Assembly (NCBI GenBank): GCA_019054805.1
Contig: JAHQIY010000026.1
Span: 248,001 to 312,000, forward strand
DNA from: Brachionus manjavacas
Lineage: Eukaryota > Rotifera > Eurotatoria > Ploima > Brachionidae
Direction: 5' to 3'
Length of the DNA: 64,000 bases
The notes under the pieces are model-generated. The model was given only the letters and a program-made list of their open reading frames with translations. It was not told where the DNA came from and ran no database searches. Both the position numbers and the translations under genes were made by a program. Below are positions 12,001 to 20,492 of this stretch, one piece after another. Each line of letters begins with the position of its first letter. Position 1 is the first letter of the stretch.

Positions 12001-15000
12001 TAGTTGAGTTGGAGAGAACTGTGGTTGTCGAGTTTGGATTTGACGTTGGTGTCGCTGATGCTGATGCTGCTGATGCTGCTGCTGTTGTTGTTGTTGAATT
12101 TGTTCGCGATCGTTTGATGCCCGTAGAACTGCCCGAGTCGGACACGTCACCATTTTGATCTTTTGAGCCGGGCACTCGTTTCGTATTGGCCTTTTTCTCC
12201 AATTCGCGTATCAAAAACTTTCTCTCTTCGTCGTCGTCGTCGTCAATCATCTCGTCTATATTCACATCTTTTAGCACATTTAAATTTACATTTACAACAC
12301 TGTTGTTTACACTCTTGCCCGCCGAAATCGAACTAATTATGGAAGTGAGCGGCGACGTGTTGGCATTTGTTGTTGCTTGTCCAGTCGAAACTGTAATGCT
12401 CGACGGAGTGATGTTTTTGTTTACGCCGAGTTTTTTTAGAATCGAATTTACGTTGTTTATGTTTATGCTGCCCGGCGTATTCACCGTTTTGCACTCTTTT
12501 ATCTCTTTCATTTCTCTACAAGTTTTTGCTTTGATCATGTTGGCTCCACTGCTCGACTGAATCGCATCGTTCAAACTCGATTCGCCTAAAACTCTTTGCG
12601 TCACACTCTCTGCACACTTTGCATTCAGGTCCATGTCGTTGCCAAACGAATTGCTCGCCGTCGAATACGAACAGCTTTTGGCATTGTTTGCTGCATTGGC
12701 ATGTGCAGTGGCAGCGGCAGTGGCGACGGCTGTTGTCGAATTGATAGCGCCGCTTTGTTGACTAGTGTGTGACGATTGTGTGATCGGAGTGGAAGAGTGG
12801 TCAGTAGTGGTGGTGGTGGTCGTGGTGGTAGTGGCGGGCGTTAGAGTTGGAACAGGCGTCAACGGCCACTCGACAATAGTATAAAATCTGTATGTTAACT
12901 TGTTTTGAAATGTAATGGGCATATTTCGGTGCTTGTATTTGATATGGGTTCGCATGTAATTCAAATTGTTCATTGTGTAATCACAATAGGAGCAGAGCAA
13001 GTCGTCGTTTTGATTGAAATCAATGATGATTTGAGAGTTGGCGTCCATTGTGAGTATGGTGGGTGTTTTGATGCCGGGATGTTGTTGGGCCATTTGTTGC
13101 TGGTATTGCTGCTGACGTGACAAAGTGCTTGCGACAGTTTGTGGCCGCTGTGCTGATGTGCTTTTTGGTTTGGGGCCGCGTTTTCGTCCTGTCGTTGTGC
13201 CTGTTGTTAGACCTGTTGTTAGGCCTGTTGTTAGGCCTGTTGTTGTGTTCGATGAATGGATTAGCGAGGACGACGAAGATGGAATGAAGTTGGTCGAGCT
13301 GGTCGATTGAAATTGACTCAGTTGCTTTGTTTGTTCATTGTTGAAATTTAGATTGGACGAAGCAAACGATGGCGACAATGAATTTGTCATGTTGATCACG
13401 CCCTGAAGGCTGCTGTTTGTTTGTGATTGCAGTTGTTTTTGTTGCAGCAAAGAAGCAACCGTAGTCGGATTTTGATTGTAATTGGGCAAGTCTTCGTTGG
13501 GCAAACGAATCACCTGGTTGCGTAAATTGTCCATGCACGTTTTCTCTCTACTCGCATGATTTAGCTTCAAGTGATCGGACATTTTTTTCAGCTTGTCCGC
13601 TCCAAACGAACAGTACGAACAATTGTACGCAATTGTTGGCTTAGTCGACTGCGAATGAACAACAGCAGACGACGAGTCAATGGGTATGGCCGGTATAGCT
13701 GTGGTCAAGATGGCTGCAGTGTTCGGCAACGTTAAATTGCTACTGTTGCTGCTGTCCAAATTAGACAATTGACTTGCATTTAGCACAATTTGAGCTGTTT
13801 GCAGTCCTGAATCTGTTTGCAGCAATATTGGCTGATTTTGACTGGTTAGGCCTGCGCCACCACCATTCATCATCATCATCATAACGGCCGCTGTTTCGTC
13901 AGCATTCATGTTCGAGTTCGATGATGTGTTGTTGGCGGTTGTTGTCGAATTTGGTGTCGAGTGTAGTGTTGATAGGGCCGAATGACTTGACGATGATGTG
14001 CCACTAGTTACATTTGAGCTGTTGGACGTTTGTTGAGTGTTCACTTGAACCGAAGGCACAAGTGCACTAGATCCCTGAAGTTGACTACTTGTGTTTTGAT
14101 TTTCGGCCGCTTCATTTATTTGCTGCTGCTGCTGCTGATGTGAAACATTTTGATTTTGATCAGCAGATTGCTGTTGTTGTTGTTGTTGTTGTTGTTGCAG
14201 CATTAGTTGCTCTTGTTGTTGCTCGTAGATTTTCTGCTGCAATTGCTCTTGTTGTTGCAATTCAATTTCTTCAAAGTAAGAAACGTCGATTTCAAAATTG
14301 TGCGCCTCGTACAAATGCTGTACAATAAATTGTTTCTCGTAGAAAATCATTTGACATATGGTACATTTGTATTGAACAGTGGTGTGAACTGGCACTTCTT
14401 CGCCACTAATTATGGTCAGTCCATTTTCGTCTGTAACACTGGAGAGTGTGTTCAAAATTGCGCCCGTCATTTCAATGGTATGACCTGTTTGAAAAGCAGC
14501 CACTGCGGCAGCTAGAAGAGTTGACGAGTCGGCAATGGTCAGTTCAATTTGATGCTGAATTTTGTAGTGTTCGAGTAGTTGAGTTGCATCGTCGGTTGTG
14601 TACGGTTCGCACAAGTTGCACTTGAACACAAATAGGTTTTCGGCCTCGGGTGGCTGTGCATGAACTGTTATTTGCTGCGAATGATCTGAGTAGAGTTCGG
14701 CAGTGGCGGTGGTGTTGTTGTTGGTGTTGGCCGTGTTGGACAATGCACTTATTTTGTCGTATTGACTTTTGCAAATTTGCGACAAGACCTGATCAATTGT
14801 GGAGTCAATTTTGTCCGAGCTTGCCGATGAGATTTCTTTTTTGGCCGCTTTGGGCACTGTTTGTGCTTGTTGTTGTTGTTGCTGCTGCTGGTGCAGTTGT
14901 TGTTGTTGTTGTTGTTGTTGTTGTAGATGATGTGTGTGTAAATTGGTAGCTGTTGTGTGAACTGACGAGTGCATTAGCATGCTAGTAGGCTGAGGCACTT

Positions 15001-18000
15001 GTACCATAATTTGCTGAGAGTGATCAATGGGCATGGCCAGATGCTCGGCTTCGTTCAATTGACTCAGTGCGTCAAGCGATTCACTTTGTGACAAGGAAGC
15101 AGCAGCAGCAGCAGTAGTACTAGTAGTAGTAGGAGTAGTAGTAGTAGTAGCAGCAGCAAGAGCAGCATTTGAGACCTGTTGCTGTATGAGCATCTTTTGC
15201 TGTTCTTTAAGTGTTTCGTATTGTGCAGCTGATTTTTGTTTGCTTTCTTTGATAATGCTAAATTGTTGTTCGACTATTAGGCGAAGAGATTTCTCGTATT
15301 TTTCGATCAAATTTTGCTCGTCGATTATTTGCAATTGCTTTTGCAAATGAAGATCGAATAGCTTTTCCATTTGAGCGGTGTCGAATCCGTGCGCCTGATG
15401 CAAATGCTGAAAGAGTGACACTTTGAGTTTGGTGCTAAATTTGGCGCATTTAAAGCACTTGATTTCGACGAAGAATGACTCGGGCCGACTAGTGGATATT
15501 TTGGCCGTGTCGTTTTGAGCTGCTGTCAACACTGACACGATCAGTTCGTTTATTAGATTGGGAAATTGCGAGCTAAAATAGTCGACTAGCTCAGCATTTA
15601 TTTGAGTCAAATCGACGACAGTGAGCTTTTTGCTCTTTGGCTTAGAGCTCAAGGCCGAATAGGACAGATTGCCGGCACCACACTTATCCAGCAGTGAATT
15701 GACAAAGCGTTTGAATTTGATTACACCGGAGTCGTAGGTAAAATGGTCGGTTAGAATGTGACTGATTGAGGAGAGCAAATTTTTGGACTCGTTGCCACAC
15801 AATACACACGATACCATGGGCAGCGTTTGGCCCGACTCAACACTACTTGTGAGCACATACTTGGAAAAGTTCACATTCAAACGATGACCTTTGAATTCAC
15901 GCGAGTGAAGCATGCACTCGGCTAGATTTTGAACGGGCGACAATTGCTTGGAACATGTGGTACACGTGATGTCATATTCAAAGTAGTCGTTTAGAGCATG
16001 ATACAACAAGTGTCTATTTATGCTGTCTTTGGACCCGACCGATTTGAAACAAATGGGACACTCGTACAAAAGAGTTAGATTGGTGTCTGTGTTGATGGGA
16101 AGACCGTTGGCGTCCACAAGACTTATTGAGGTCGCATCGCTTGCATTCAAATCGGCCATGGCCATTGCGGCCGCAATTTGTTGCAGAGAATTTTCCACAT
16201 TTTGGTTGTTGATTGACACACTGCTAGTTTGGCCAACAGGCACATACACTTTGAACCAGTTGAGATTTATGTTGGGATCGAGCAGATGGGCCAAATAGGA
16301 GTGACGAATGAACGCTTGTTCGTTTGAGTAGTTTTCATTGCAGATGCCACAGTAGATGAGTGGACCCGCTCCGTACATTGTGTTTGTTGTGGTGGCAGCC
16401 AGTGGCAAGTAGTTTAGAAGAGAGAGTGGTGAGGAGGCGACCGGGTTGGATTTTTTGGCATGTTGCTTTGAAATGGAGCTGGACGAGGCGATCGGATCGC
16501 CGCCTTGCAATTGACTTATTTGAGATTGAATTTTGTCGTACACATTGAATGCACATAGGCCAATTTGTATTCGCTTGTTGAAATGATAGCGGATATAGTG
16601 GAAAATGCAATCGTTAAGACTTGTTCGAACACAGTTGCATTCGGAGCAAACAAAAAGTGGTATCGCTTTGAATTGATGCTGAAGTAGAAAATGGTTGCAC
16701 AAATAGTCGAATGTGACGTTTTCGACTTGAGTATACGGATGTTGATGGACTTGAGATGGTGATGTGGTGCTCGCGTGTTGTTGTTGGTGTTGTGTGTACT
16801 TGTTCATGTCGCCAGTGCATATTGGACACGAGTAAAGCATGTCTGTTCTGAATTGATCGTTGCGCAACAGCTCGTCGTCTATGTACTTTACAGACTTTAC
16901 ATTTATGCTCAGATACATGTCGTTCATTGGCGTCGACTCGATCACCACTACGCCATTGTTTTGATTCGAATTTAGCTGTTGATGCTGCTCAAATATTTGT
17001 TCGAAATCGATCGAGTGACAATCGGTCATGTGCTCTTGCAAACACTTTTCTTCGCTCGACAACTCACCACAATCCACATAGAACGGCTCAGCTTGGCCAG
17101 CATCTCCTGTGCCACTCGAACCTCCACTCGAACCTCCACTCGAAACACTACTCGAAGCACTACTCGATTGTTCCACTTGCTCGTATTCTTTGTAATTACA
17201 GTGCAAACACAAGTGAGCGACCATTTCGTTGCAAAAGTGAGCTTGATAGTGCTTCATGTTGAACTCGACTTGTTTGCCGCAAATGAAACAACCGCCCAAA
17301 TAGTCGTGGATTTGTTTTACACGGAATACGTTTTCGATTTTGTTTATGGCCAATAGGTGCACTAGAAATCCATTGTCCAGTGTCAAATTCAAAGGTATGT
17401 TGGACAAATATTTTTGCTGATTTTTTTGATAAATGGCTGTCGAAGTTAGTCGCACCAAATCAGTGAGCGAATCGTCCGGACCCTGAAACTCGTACGGTTC
17501 GTCGCCAGGCATCTCCACTTCCAGCACTTCTTGTTCCTCTTCGAGCTCTTGCACATCGTCTTGACTCAATGACAACGACGTGCCACTCGCTCCGCCTCCA
17601 TTCTCCTCAATCCAATCAATCATTTTGCTAAGAACAAACGTAACATCACTCTCCACATCACTTTTAGCATCACTTTTAGCATCACTTTTAGCATCACCTT
17701 CGGCATCACTTTTAGCATTGGCAAATTGATCTTGATACTCTGACTCATGCAGAATTGTGTTCGGATAGTCTATGTCCGATTGAGTGTTTGATGATCGGTC
17801 TTTGGAGCGCGCTTTCAAATGCGCTTTTATCAGATAGTATTTTATTTTGTATTTGGACTGAATTGATTCCATCTGGGGCCAAAGGTAAGAGTAAACTATG
17901 CTCTCGTCTGGATGCTTGGCTAGAAAATGGCTGATCACTTGTGATTTGTCGGTTAGGTCGCACGAATAATCGCACAAATTGCAATAGATTAGACTCGATT

Positions 18001-18103
18001 CGTACATGGTGCGATCGTTTGGCAACCGAAAGTTAAGCATGGGAATCCGCTGGCAAAGAATATCTTTGATCGACAAATGCATTTGGCTATTGGATTGTGT
18101 CAT
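9080..18103 (-). CDS. Giant multi-C2H2 zinc-finger protein, intronless
   Basis: One uninterrupted 3007-aa frame, predicted nuclear. I count about 20 scattered, often atypical C2H2 fingers, from YCNLCDYSCDLT...H...H near residue 40, through FKCNLCEPYT, YKCTICQMIF, YNCSYCSFGA, LCSYCDYTMN and YKCNECSYPI, to YRCMSCKISW near the C-terminus. Spacers between the last Cys and first His vary and canonical TGEKP linkers are absent, so this is not a KRAB-type tandem array. Between fingers are long low-complexity blocks: poly-Q, poly-T, a run of Met, (SDAK)n, (TTGL)n, (NTI)n and (NETS)n. An AT-hook-like GRKRGPKPK lies mid-protein. The start is the first ATG after in-frame upstream stops. Coding DNA is markedly richer in G and C, especially at third positions, than neighbouring genes, and has no intron although neighbours do. 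The architecture recalls large ZNF462-type proteins, but orthology is not established; the role is probably transcription or chromatin. Confidence 0.9.
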   Translation of the reverse strand: MTQSNSQMHLSIKDILCQRIPMLNFRLPNDRTMYESSLIYCNLCDYSCDLTDKSQVISHFLAKHPDESIVYSYLWPQMESIQSKYKIKYYLIKAHLKARSKDRSSNTQSDIDYPNTILHESEYQDQFANAKSDAEGDAKSDAKSDAKSDVESDVTFVLSKMIDWIEENGGGASGTSLSLSQDDVQELEEEQEVLEVEMPGDEPYEFQGPDDSLTDLVRLTSTAIYQKNQQKYLSNIPLNLTLDNGFLVHLLAINKIENVFRVKQIHDYLGGCFICGKQVEFNMKHYQAHFCNEMVAHLCLHCNYKEYEQVEQSSSASSSVSSGGSSGGSSGTGDAGQAEPFYVDCGELSSEEKCLQEHMTDCHSIDFEQIFEQHQQLNSNQNNGVVVIESTPMNDMYLSINVKSVKYIDDELLRNDQFRTDMLYSCPICTGDMNKYTQHQQQHASTTSPSQVHQHPYTQVENVTFDYLCNHFLLQHQFKAIPLFVCSECNCVRTSLNDCIFHYIRYHFNKRIQIGLCAFNVYDKIQSQISQLQGGDPIASSSSISKQHAKKSNPVASSPLSLLNYLPLAATTTNTMYGAGPLIYCGICNENYSNEQAFIRHSYLAHLLDPNINLNWFKVYVPVGQTSSVSINNQNVENSLQQIAAAMAMADLNASDATSISLVDANGLPINTDTNLTLLYECPICFKSVGSKDSINRHLLYHALNDYFEYDITCTTCSKQLSPVQNLAECMLHSREFKGHRLNVNFSKYVLTSSVESGQTLPMVSCVLCGNESKNLLSSISHILTDHFTYDSGVIKFKRFVNSLLDKCGAGNLSYSALSSKPKSKKLTVVDLTQINAELVDYFSSQFPNLINELIVSVLTAAQNDTAKISTSRPESFFVEIKCFKCAKFSTKLKVSLFQHLHQAHGFDTAQMEKLFDLHLQKQLQIIDEQNLIEKYEKSLRLIVEQQFSIIKESKQKSAAQYETLKEQQKMLIQQQVSNAALAAATTTTTPTTTSTTAAAAASLSQSESLDALSQLNEAEHLAMPIDHSQQIMVQVPQPTSMLMHSSVHTTATNLHTHHLQQQQQQQQQLHQQQQQQQQAQTVPKAAKKEISSASSDKIDSTIDQVLSQICKSQYDKISALSNTANTNNNTTATAELYSDHSQQITVHAQPPEAENLFVFKCNLCEPYTTDDATQLLEHYKIQHQIELTIADSSTLLAAAVAAFQTGHTIEMTGAILNTLSSVTDENGLTIISGEEVPVHTTVQYKCTICQMIFYEKQFIVQHLYEAHNFEIDVSYFEEIELQQQEQLQQKIYEQQQEQLMLQQQQQQQQQQSADQNQNVSHQQQQQQINEAAENQNTSSQLQGSSALVPSVQVNTQQTSNSSNVTSGTSSSSHSALSTLHSTPNSTTTANNTSSNSNMNADETAAVMMMMMNGGGAGLTSQNQPILLQTDSGLQTAQIVLNASQLSNLDSSNSSNLTLPNTAAILTTAIPAIPIDSSSAVVHSQSTKPTIAYNCSYCSFGADKLKKMSDHLKLNHASREKTCMDNLRNQVIRLPNEDLPNYNQNPTTVASLLQQKQLQSQTNSSLQGVINMTNSLSPSFASSNLNFNNEQTKQLSQFQSTSSTNFIPSSSSSLIHSSNTTTGLTTGLTTGLTTGTTTGRKRGPKPKSTSAQRPQTVASTLSRQQQYQQQMAQQHPGIKTPTILTMDANSQIIIDFNQNDDLLCSYCDYTMNNLNYMRTHIKYKHRNMPITFQNKLTYRFYTIVEWPLTPVPTLTPATTTTTTTTTTDHSSTPITQSSHTSQQSGAINSTTAVATAAATAHANAANNAKSCSYSTASNSFGNDMDLNAKCAESVTQRVLGESSLNDAIQSSSGANMIKAKTCREMKEIKECKTVNTPGSININNVNSILKKLGVNKNITPSSITVSTGQATTNANTSPLTSIISSISAGKSVNNSVVNVNLNVLKDVNIDEMIDDDDDEERKFLIRELEKKANTKRVPGSKDQNGDVSDSGSSTGIKRSRTNSTTTTAAASAASASATPTSNPNSTTTVLSNSTNQSQNLLSQLNITLNCHYCWAQFQLNVTKNLKNSIQQKENGKYMQHLTLHLNAPYKCNECSYPITDTKTFFKHKQFYKHDEKTCIMVDNDISTCHTSNANNTINTINTINTINTINTSNNTNITNNTSGQSRRKILIATRLRQHNAQQILIKEEEKLLNELNESNEMQLYHDKDSFKCSLCYPDNDWTPMTAISSLNKTPTASSLGASNLSFDKEQVLKHVLIVHLSFLAYKCDTCAQFYAFDEPQTKQHAGLVHQCGSNEGNTCHFKLIKTEEEINLAINRAQQFITKIAASKKLEHNIKSRATAAAALTTAQIQAHTNTPIEAQPKYKCCKCSSLTHDTANQENNNENCNKPVVLYSYQDALDHVMSVHMASQPPGVIKKDKKINYELELFEQNLEDLLATETGIITTISANQINQSTATDDENEDEESMAEMADDFYYWQDHWAHLNEWSIIIDQQNQPQYSNTYSNINSNMYSNTVSPMNRQRKRFKTNASQSINFPSEIDTTTIATNTTTTTTHTTKRSRKFLFKPYLVYKCQICLRKMNHFNAQHWLSHDLVDDYKLFAATLEPTKFVYSQISCAKSLSNATNGTNQMTKTYKSFTQFLHDYQSHSGPRIRENEHTFKLLNCLICGLEIKYSFADILKHFQSEHEFNVFDQGIRLEDLEVMQSLVANNMLQVNMGIHVKRRCFIKIPPSLVNPISLVNETSNEASNETSNETRVTRNDLIDREVKILNDIYKEQIVEKQIVSWLNSEQFVRRTFNYNSYVCIICNSSKNSILEAHFNSKKAFNMPNNLISSHTHDSNRLHYFTEEMKTVVLTNHVLSHFNEYCYRCMSCKISWPDRTQLLKHAQECSNSQVVRTKTKYKLKANCRLQLKFYLLTYLDYWNEETAAETRSYLDTIPKRNGLKQKCKVFMKNFLLSKNYLLNECARFDLKTIYLGHNVKMQLKNEDEIDFESSKNATVQAQNADQNIQD

Positions 18104-19478
18104 TTTATCGTTATTCGTACTTCAATATAAATTGATCATTTAGTTCTATTAAAAATAATTCTTATTTATTTATACTATGACCTAATAAGTGAATTTGACA
18201 AAAAAAAAAAAACAAAGAAAAAAATTAAAATTTTAAAAATTATTTTCAAAATATACAATGCATCTACTCTACGATCTCTTCTTGTGAACGTTCACACTTT
18301 TATAGTCGAATTTAGAAGAGAAAAAAAATTACAAATAATTGGTAAATTAAATTTAAGCAAAAAAAAAATTTAATTTATTTTTACTAAGTTTTGTTCATGA
18401 ATGATATTTTGAATTGAGAAAAAAAACACATAGGAAAATTAGGCAAAAAATTATTAACCACTAACGTCGTACACAAATACACAGCTCACTCTCTCTCTCT
18501 CTATCCAAGTTCTTAAATTATATGGCTGTCGTAATAATTAAGAGAAAAAAAACCAACAACAACATTTGCACTAGCTCAATGAAAGAGAAAGAAAAAATTG
18601 TCAAGTTCAAAGATATTTAGCAAAATTGCAACGTGTATTTTGTTCGCCAAAATTCAATGCATACACCATCATTTAAATTGGAAATTGTTTGAATAATTTT
18701 TCCTACTCCTCTTATATACACACACAACTAAATAAAGGTCTAACACACTAACTAAATAAAGACTGCAGAATTTCGATTATTTGATTTAAAAGCAAAGGGA
18801 GAGAGAGAAAGAGAGAGAGAGAGAAATACACAAATATAAACGAGATTTAGACGAAGAAGAAAAAAAAAGATGGTGATTTTTAAATAGATAAAATTGAGAA
18901 TAAAGTAATGGCGTTTTTGAAAAAAAATTTTAAATTTTAATTTCTGCTTAAGCTTAATGTAACAAAATATGCAGAGTATTTTTATTGGCTTGAAATTCAA
19001 AGACTCCACCTATTAATACTAATTATTATAGAATTTTTCAATTTTATTCATAATTAGCCACATTTTTTATTAGGCTCAGTTCAAAAGCGATCAGTTCTTC
19101 CAAACGAATGTCCAAAATTAGCACCCATTTTAATTTTATTAATTTTAAACACTTTTTTTTTTTTTTTGCAAATTCCACAATATTAAATTTAAATAAATCA
19201 AACAACAAAAAACTCAATTTATCTTAATTTCTATATTAGACTAATTGAAATATTTAGCATACAAAAGCACCTTGCCATAATTAAATGTTAATTTAATTTT
19301 GACTTTAAAATTAAAAATCAAAATACTAGCTTGTTCTAGCAATAAACATAATAATTCTTAGCGTTTTTTTCTTTTAACATGTACATCGAAATTATCATGT
19401 ATTGTTAAACTTTAAATCAAAATCTTTTAAATTCAATAAGAACTTAAATTTCTAAAACAACTCTCTTTTGATTATTAT
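18104..19478. promoter_or_regulatory. Divergent intergenic region between zinc-finger gene and ATG12
   Basis: About 1.4 kb separates two head-to-head genes, so it should hold both promoters. It contains CT/GA microsatellites at about 18488-18504 (CT) and 18798-18825 (GA on this strand) and several poly-A/T runs. GA/CT repeats are common in animal promoters, but no specific binding site can be assigned here. No RNA gene was seen. Confidence 0.45.
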
Positions 19479-19945
19479 ATGTCGGACTTGGACAAAAATT
19501 CCAATTTTAATCCTGATGACGATCCAAATGGCAAAATACTGTTTCAAGGTAAACTTGGTCATTTTTTAAATAATTTCAAAATACTTTAAAATATAAACAA
19601 AATGTAACTAAAGAATCTACTAACGATTCAGACGCCAAATTGACAATGCCTGACTCGAGCAATGCTTCATCGAATTCAACCAAAATAGAGATTTATTTAA
19701 AAGCAGTGGGCAATGCTCCAATTTTGAAAAGAAAAAAATTTCTATTAGATCGATCCAAAAACGTAAAGTTTATCATTGAATGGTTGAAAAAATATATGAA
19801 ACTTGAAACTAAGGACCACATCTTTTTGTACGTTAATCAAGAATTCGCTCCATCGCCAGATGCAGATATCGGTACAATATACGACTGTTTTAAAACTGGC
19901 AACTCGGTTATTTTCTATTACTGCATAACTCCAGCATGGGGCTAA
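19479..19945 (+). CDS. ATG12: Ubiquitin-like autophagy protein ATG12, two exons
   Basis: ATG12 is attached through its C-terminal glycine to ATG5; the conjugate acts as an E3-like factor for ATG8/LC3 lipidation on the forming autophagosome. Exon 1 is 19479-19548 and exon 2 19614-19945; the 65-bp intron runs GTAAAC..AAAG and phase is preserved (Q-E-S-T-N-D). The product is 133 aa (animal ATG12 about 115-140). The N-terminus is acidic and disordered (residues 1-45), followed by the ubiquitin fold (IEIYLKAVGNAPILKRKKF, FIIEWLKKYM, LFLYVNQ-type strand, FAPSPDADIGTIYDCF) and the invariant C-terminal ...CITPAWG ending in Gly. A poly(A) signal AATAAA lies at 20036-20041. It is divergent from the zinc-finger gene and upstream of the AK3-NDUFS6 gene. 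Confidence 0.96.
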
Positions 19946-20492
19946 AATCGTGTCAGATTTTTTTATCTATTTGTTCGATTTGAACTACAGCCGTACTATT
20001 ATAATTATTGTTTAAATTGTTGGACATATCTTTTGAATAAAATACTTGATTGAAAATTAAAAAAAAAAAAACACAAATCTTGTAAATACAAAATCCATTT
20101 AACAAAAAAAAACTAATTGGAAAGAAAATTTCGATATCAGTTTTGAAAAAAAATATTTCAAGCCTTAACTCAAACTAAACTGAGGGTATTTTTATTTTAA
20201 AAATCAATTTAAAAAAGATTGAAGATAACGATTTTTTAGAATAAAAGCTTATTGTTTCAAATAAAATTTTCACTTGTTTTTTTTTGATAATTTAAAGACT
20301 AGTCATTTTTTAATTTATTTTTTATTTTTTAATGATAAATTGATAAAGTTTTTAGTTTAATAATAATGTTTTGATTTTTCAAATAATTGTTAATTGATTT
20401 ATTATTATTATTTTTTTTGCCTGTAATTAGGTAAATAAATTTCCCAAATTATTATTGAAAAACACTTAAAACTAAATGGATTAAAAATAGCA
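19946..20492. other. Intergenic between ATG12 and the AK3-NDUFS6 gene
   Basis: About 550 bp of AT-rich sequence holding the ATG12 3' end (poly(A) signal 20036-20041) and presumably the promoter of the next gene. No other feature seen. Confidence 0.5.

Noticed and set aside
9034..17356. Numerous 60-125-codon frames on the plus strand inside the zinc-finger gene
   Set aside because: They are antisense or frame-shifted shadows of the 3007-aa ORF; their repeats (poly-Val, poly-Leu) mirror its poly-Q and similar codon runs.
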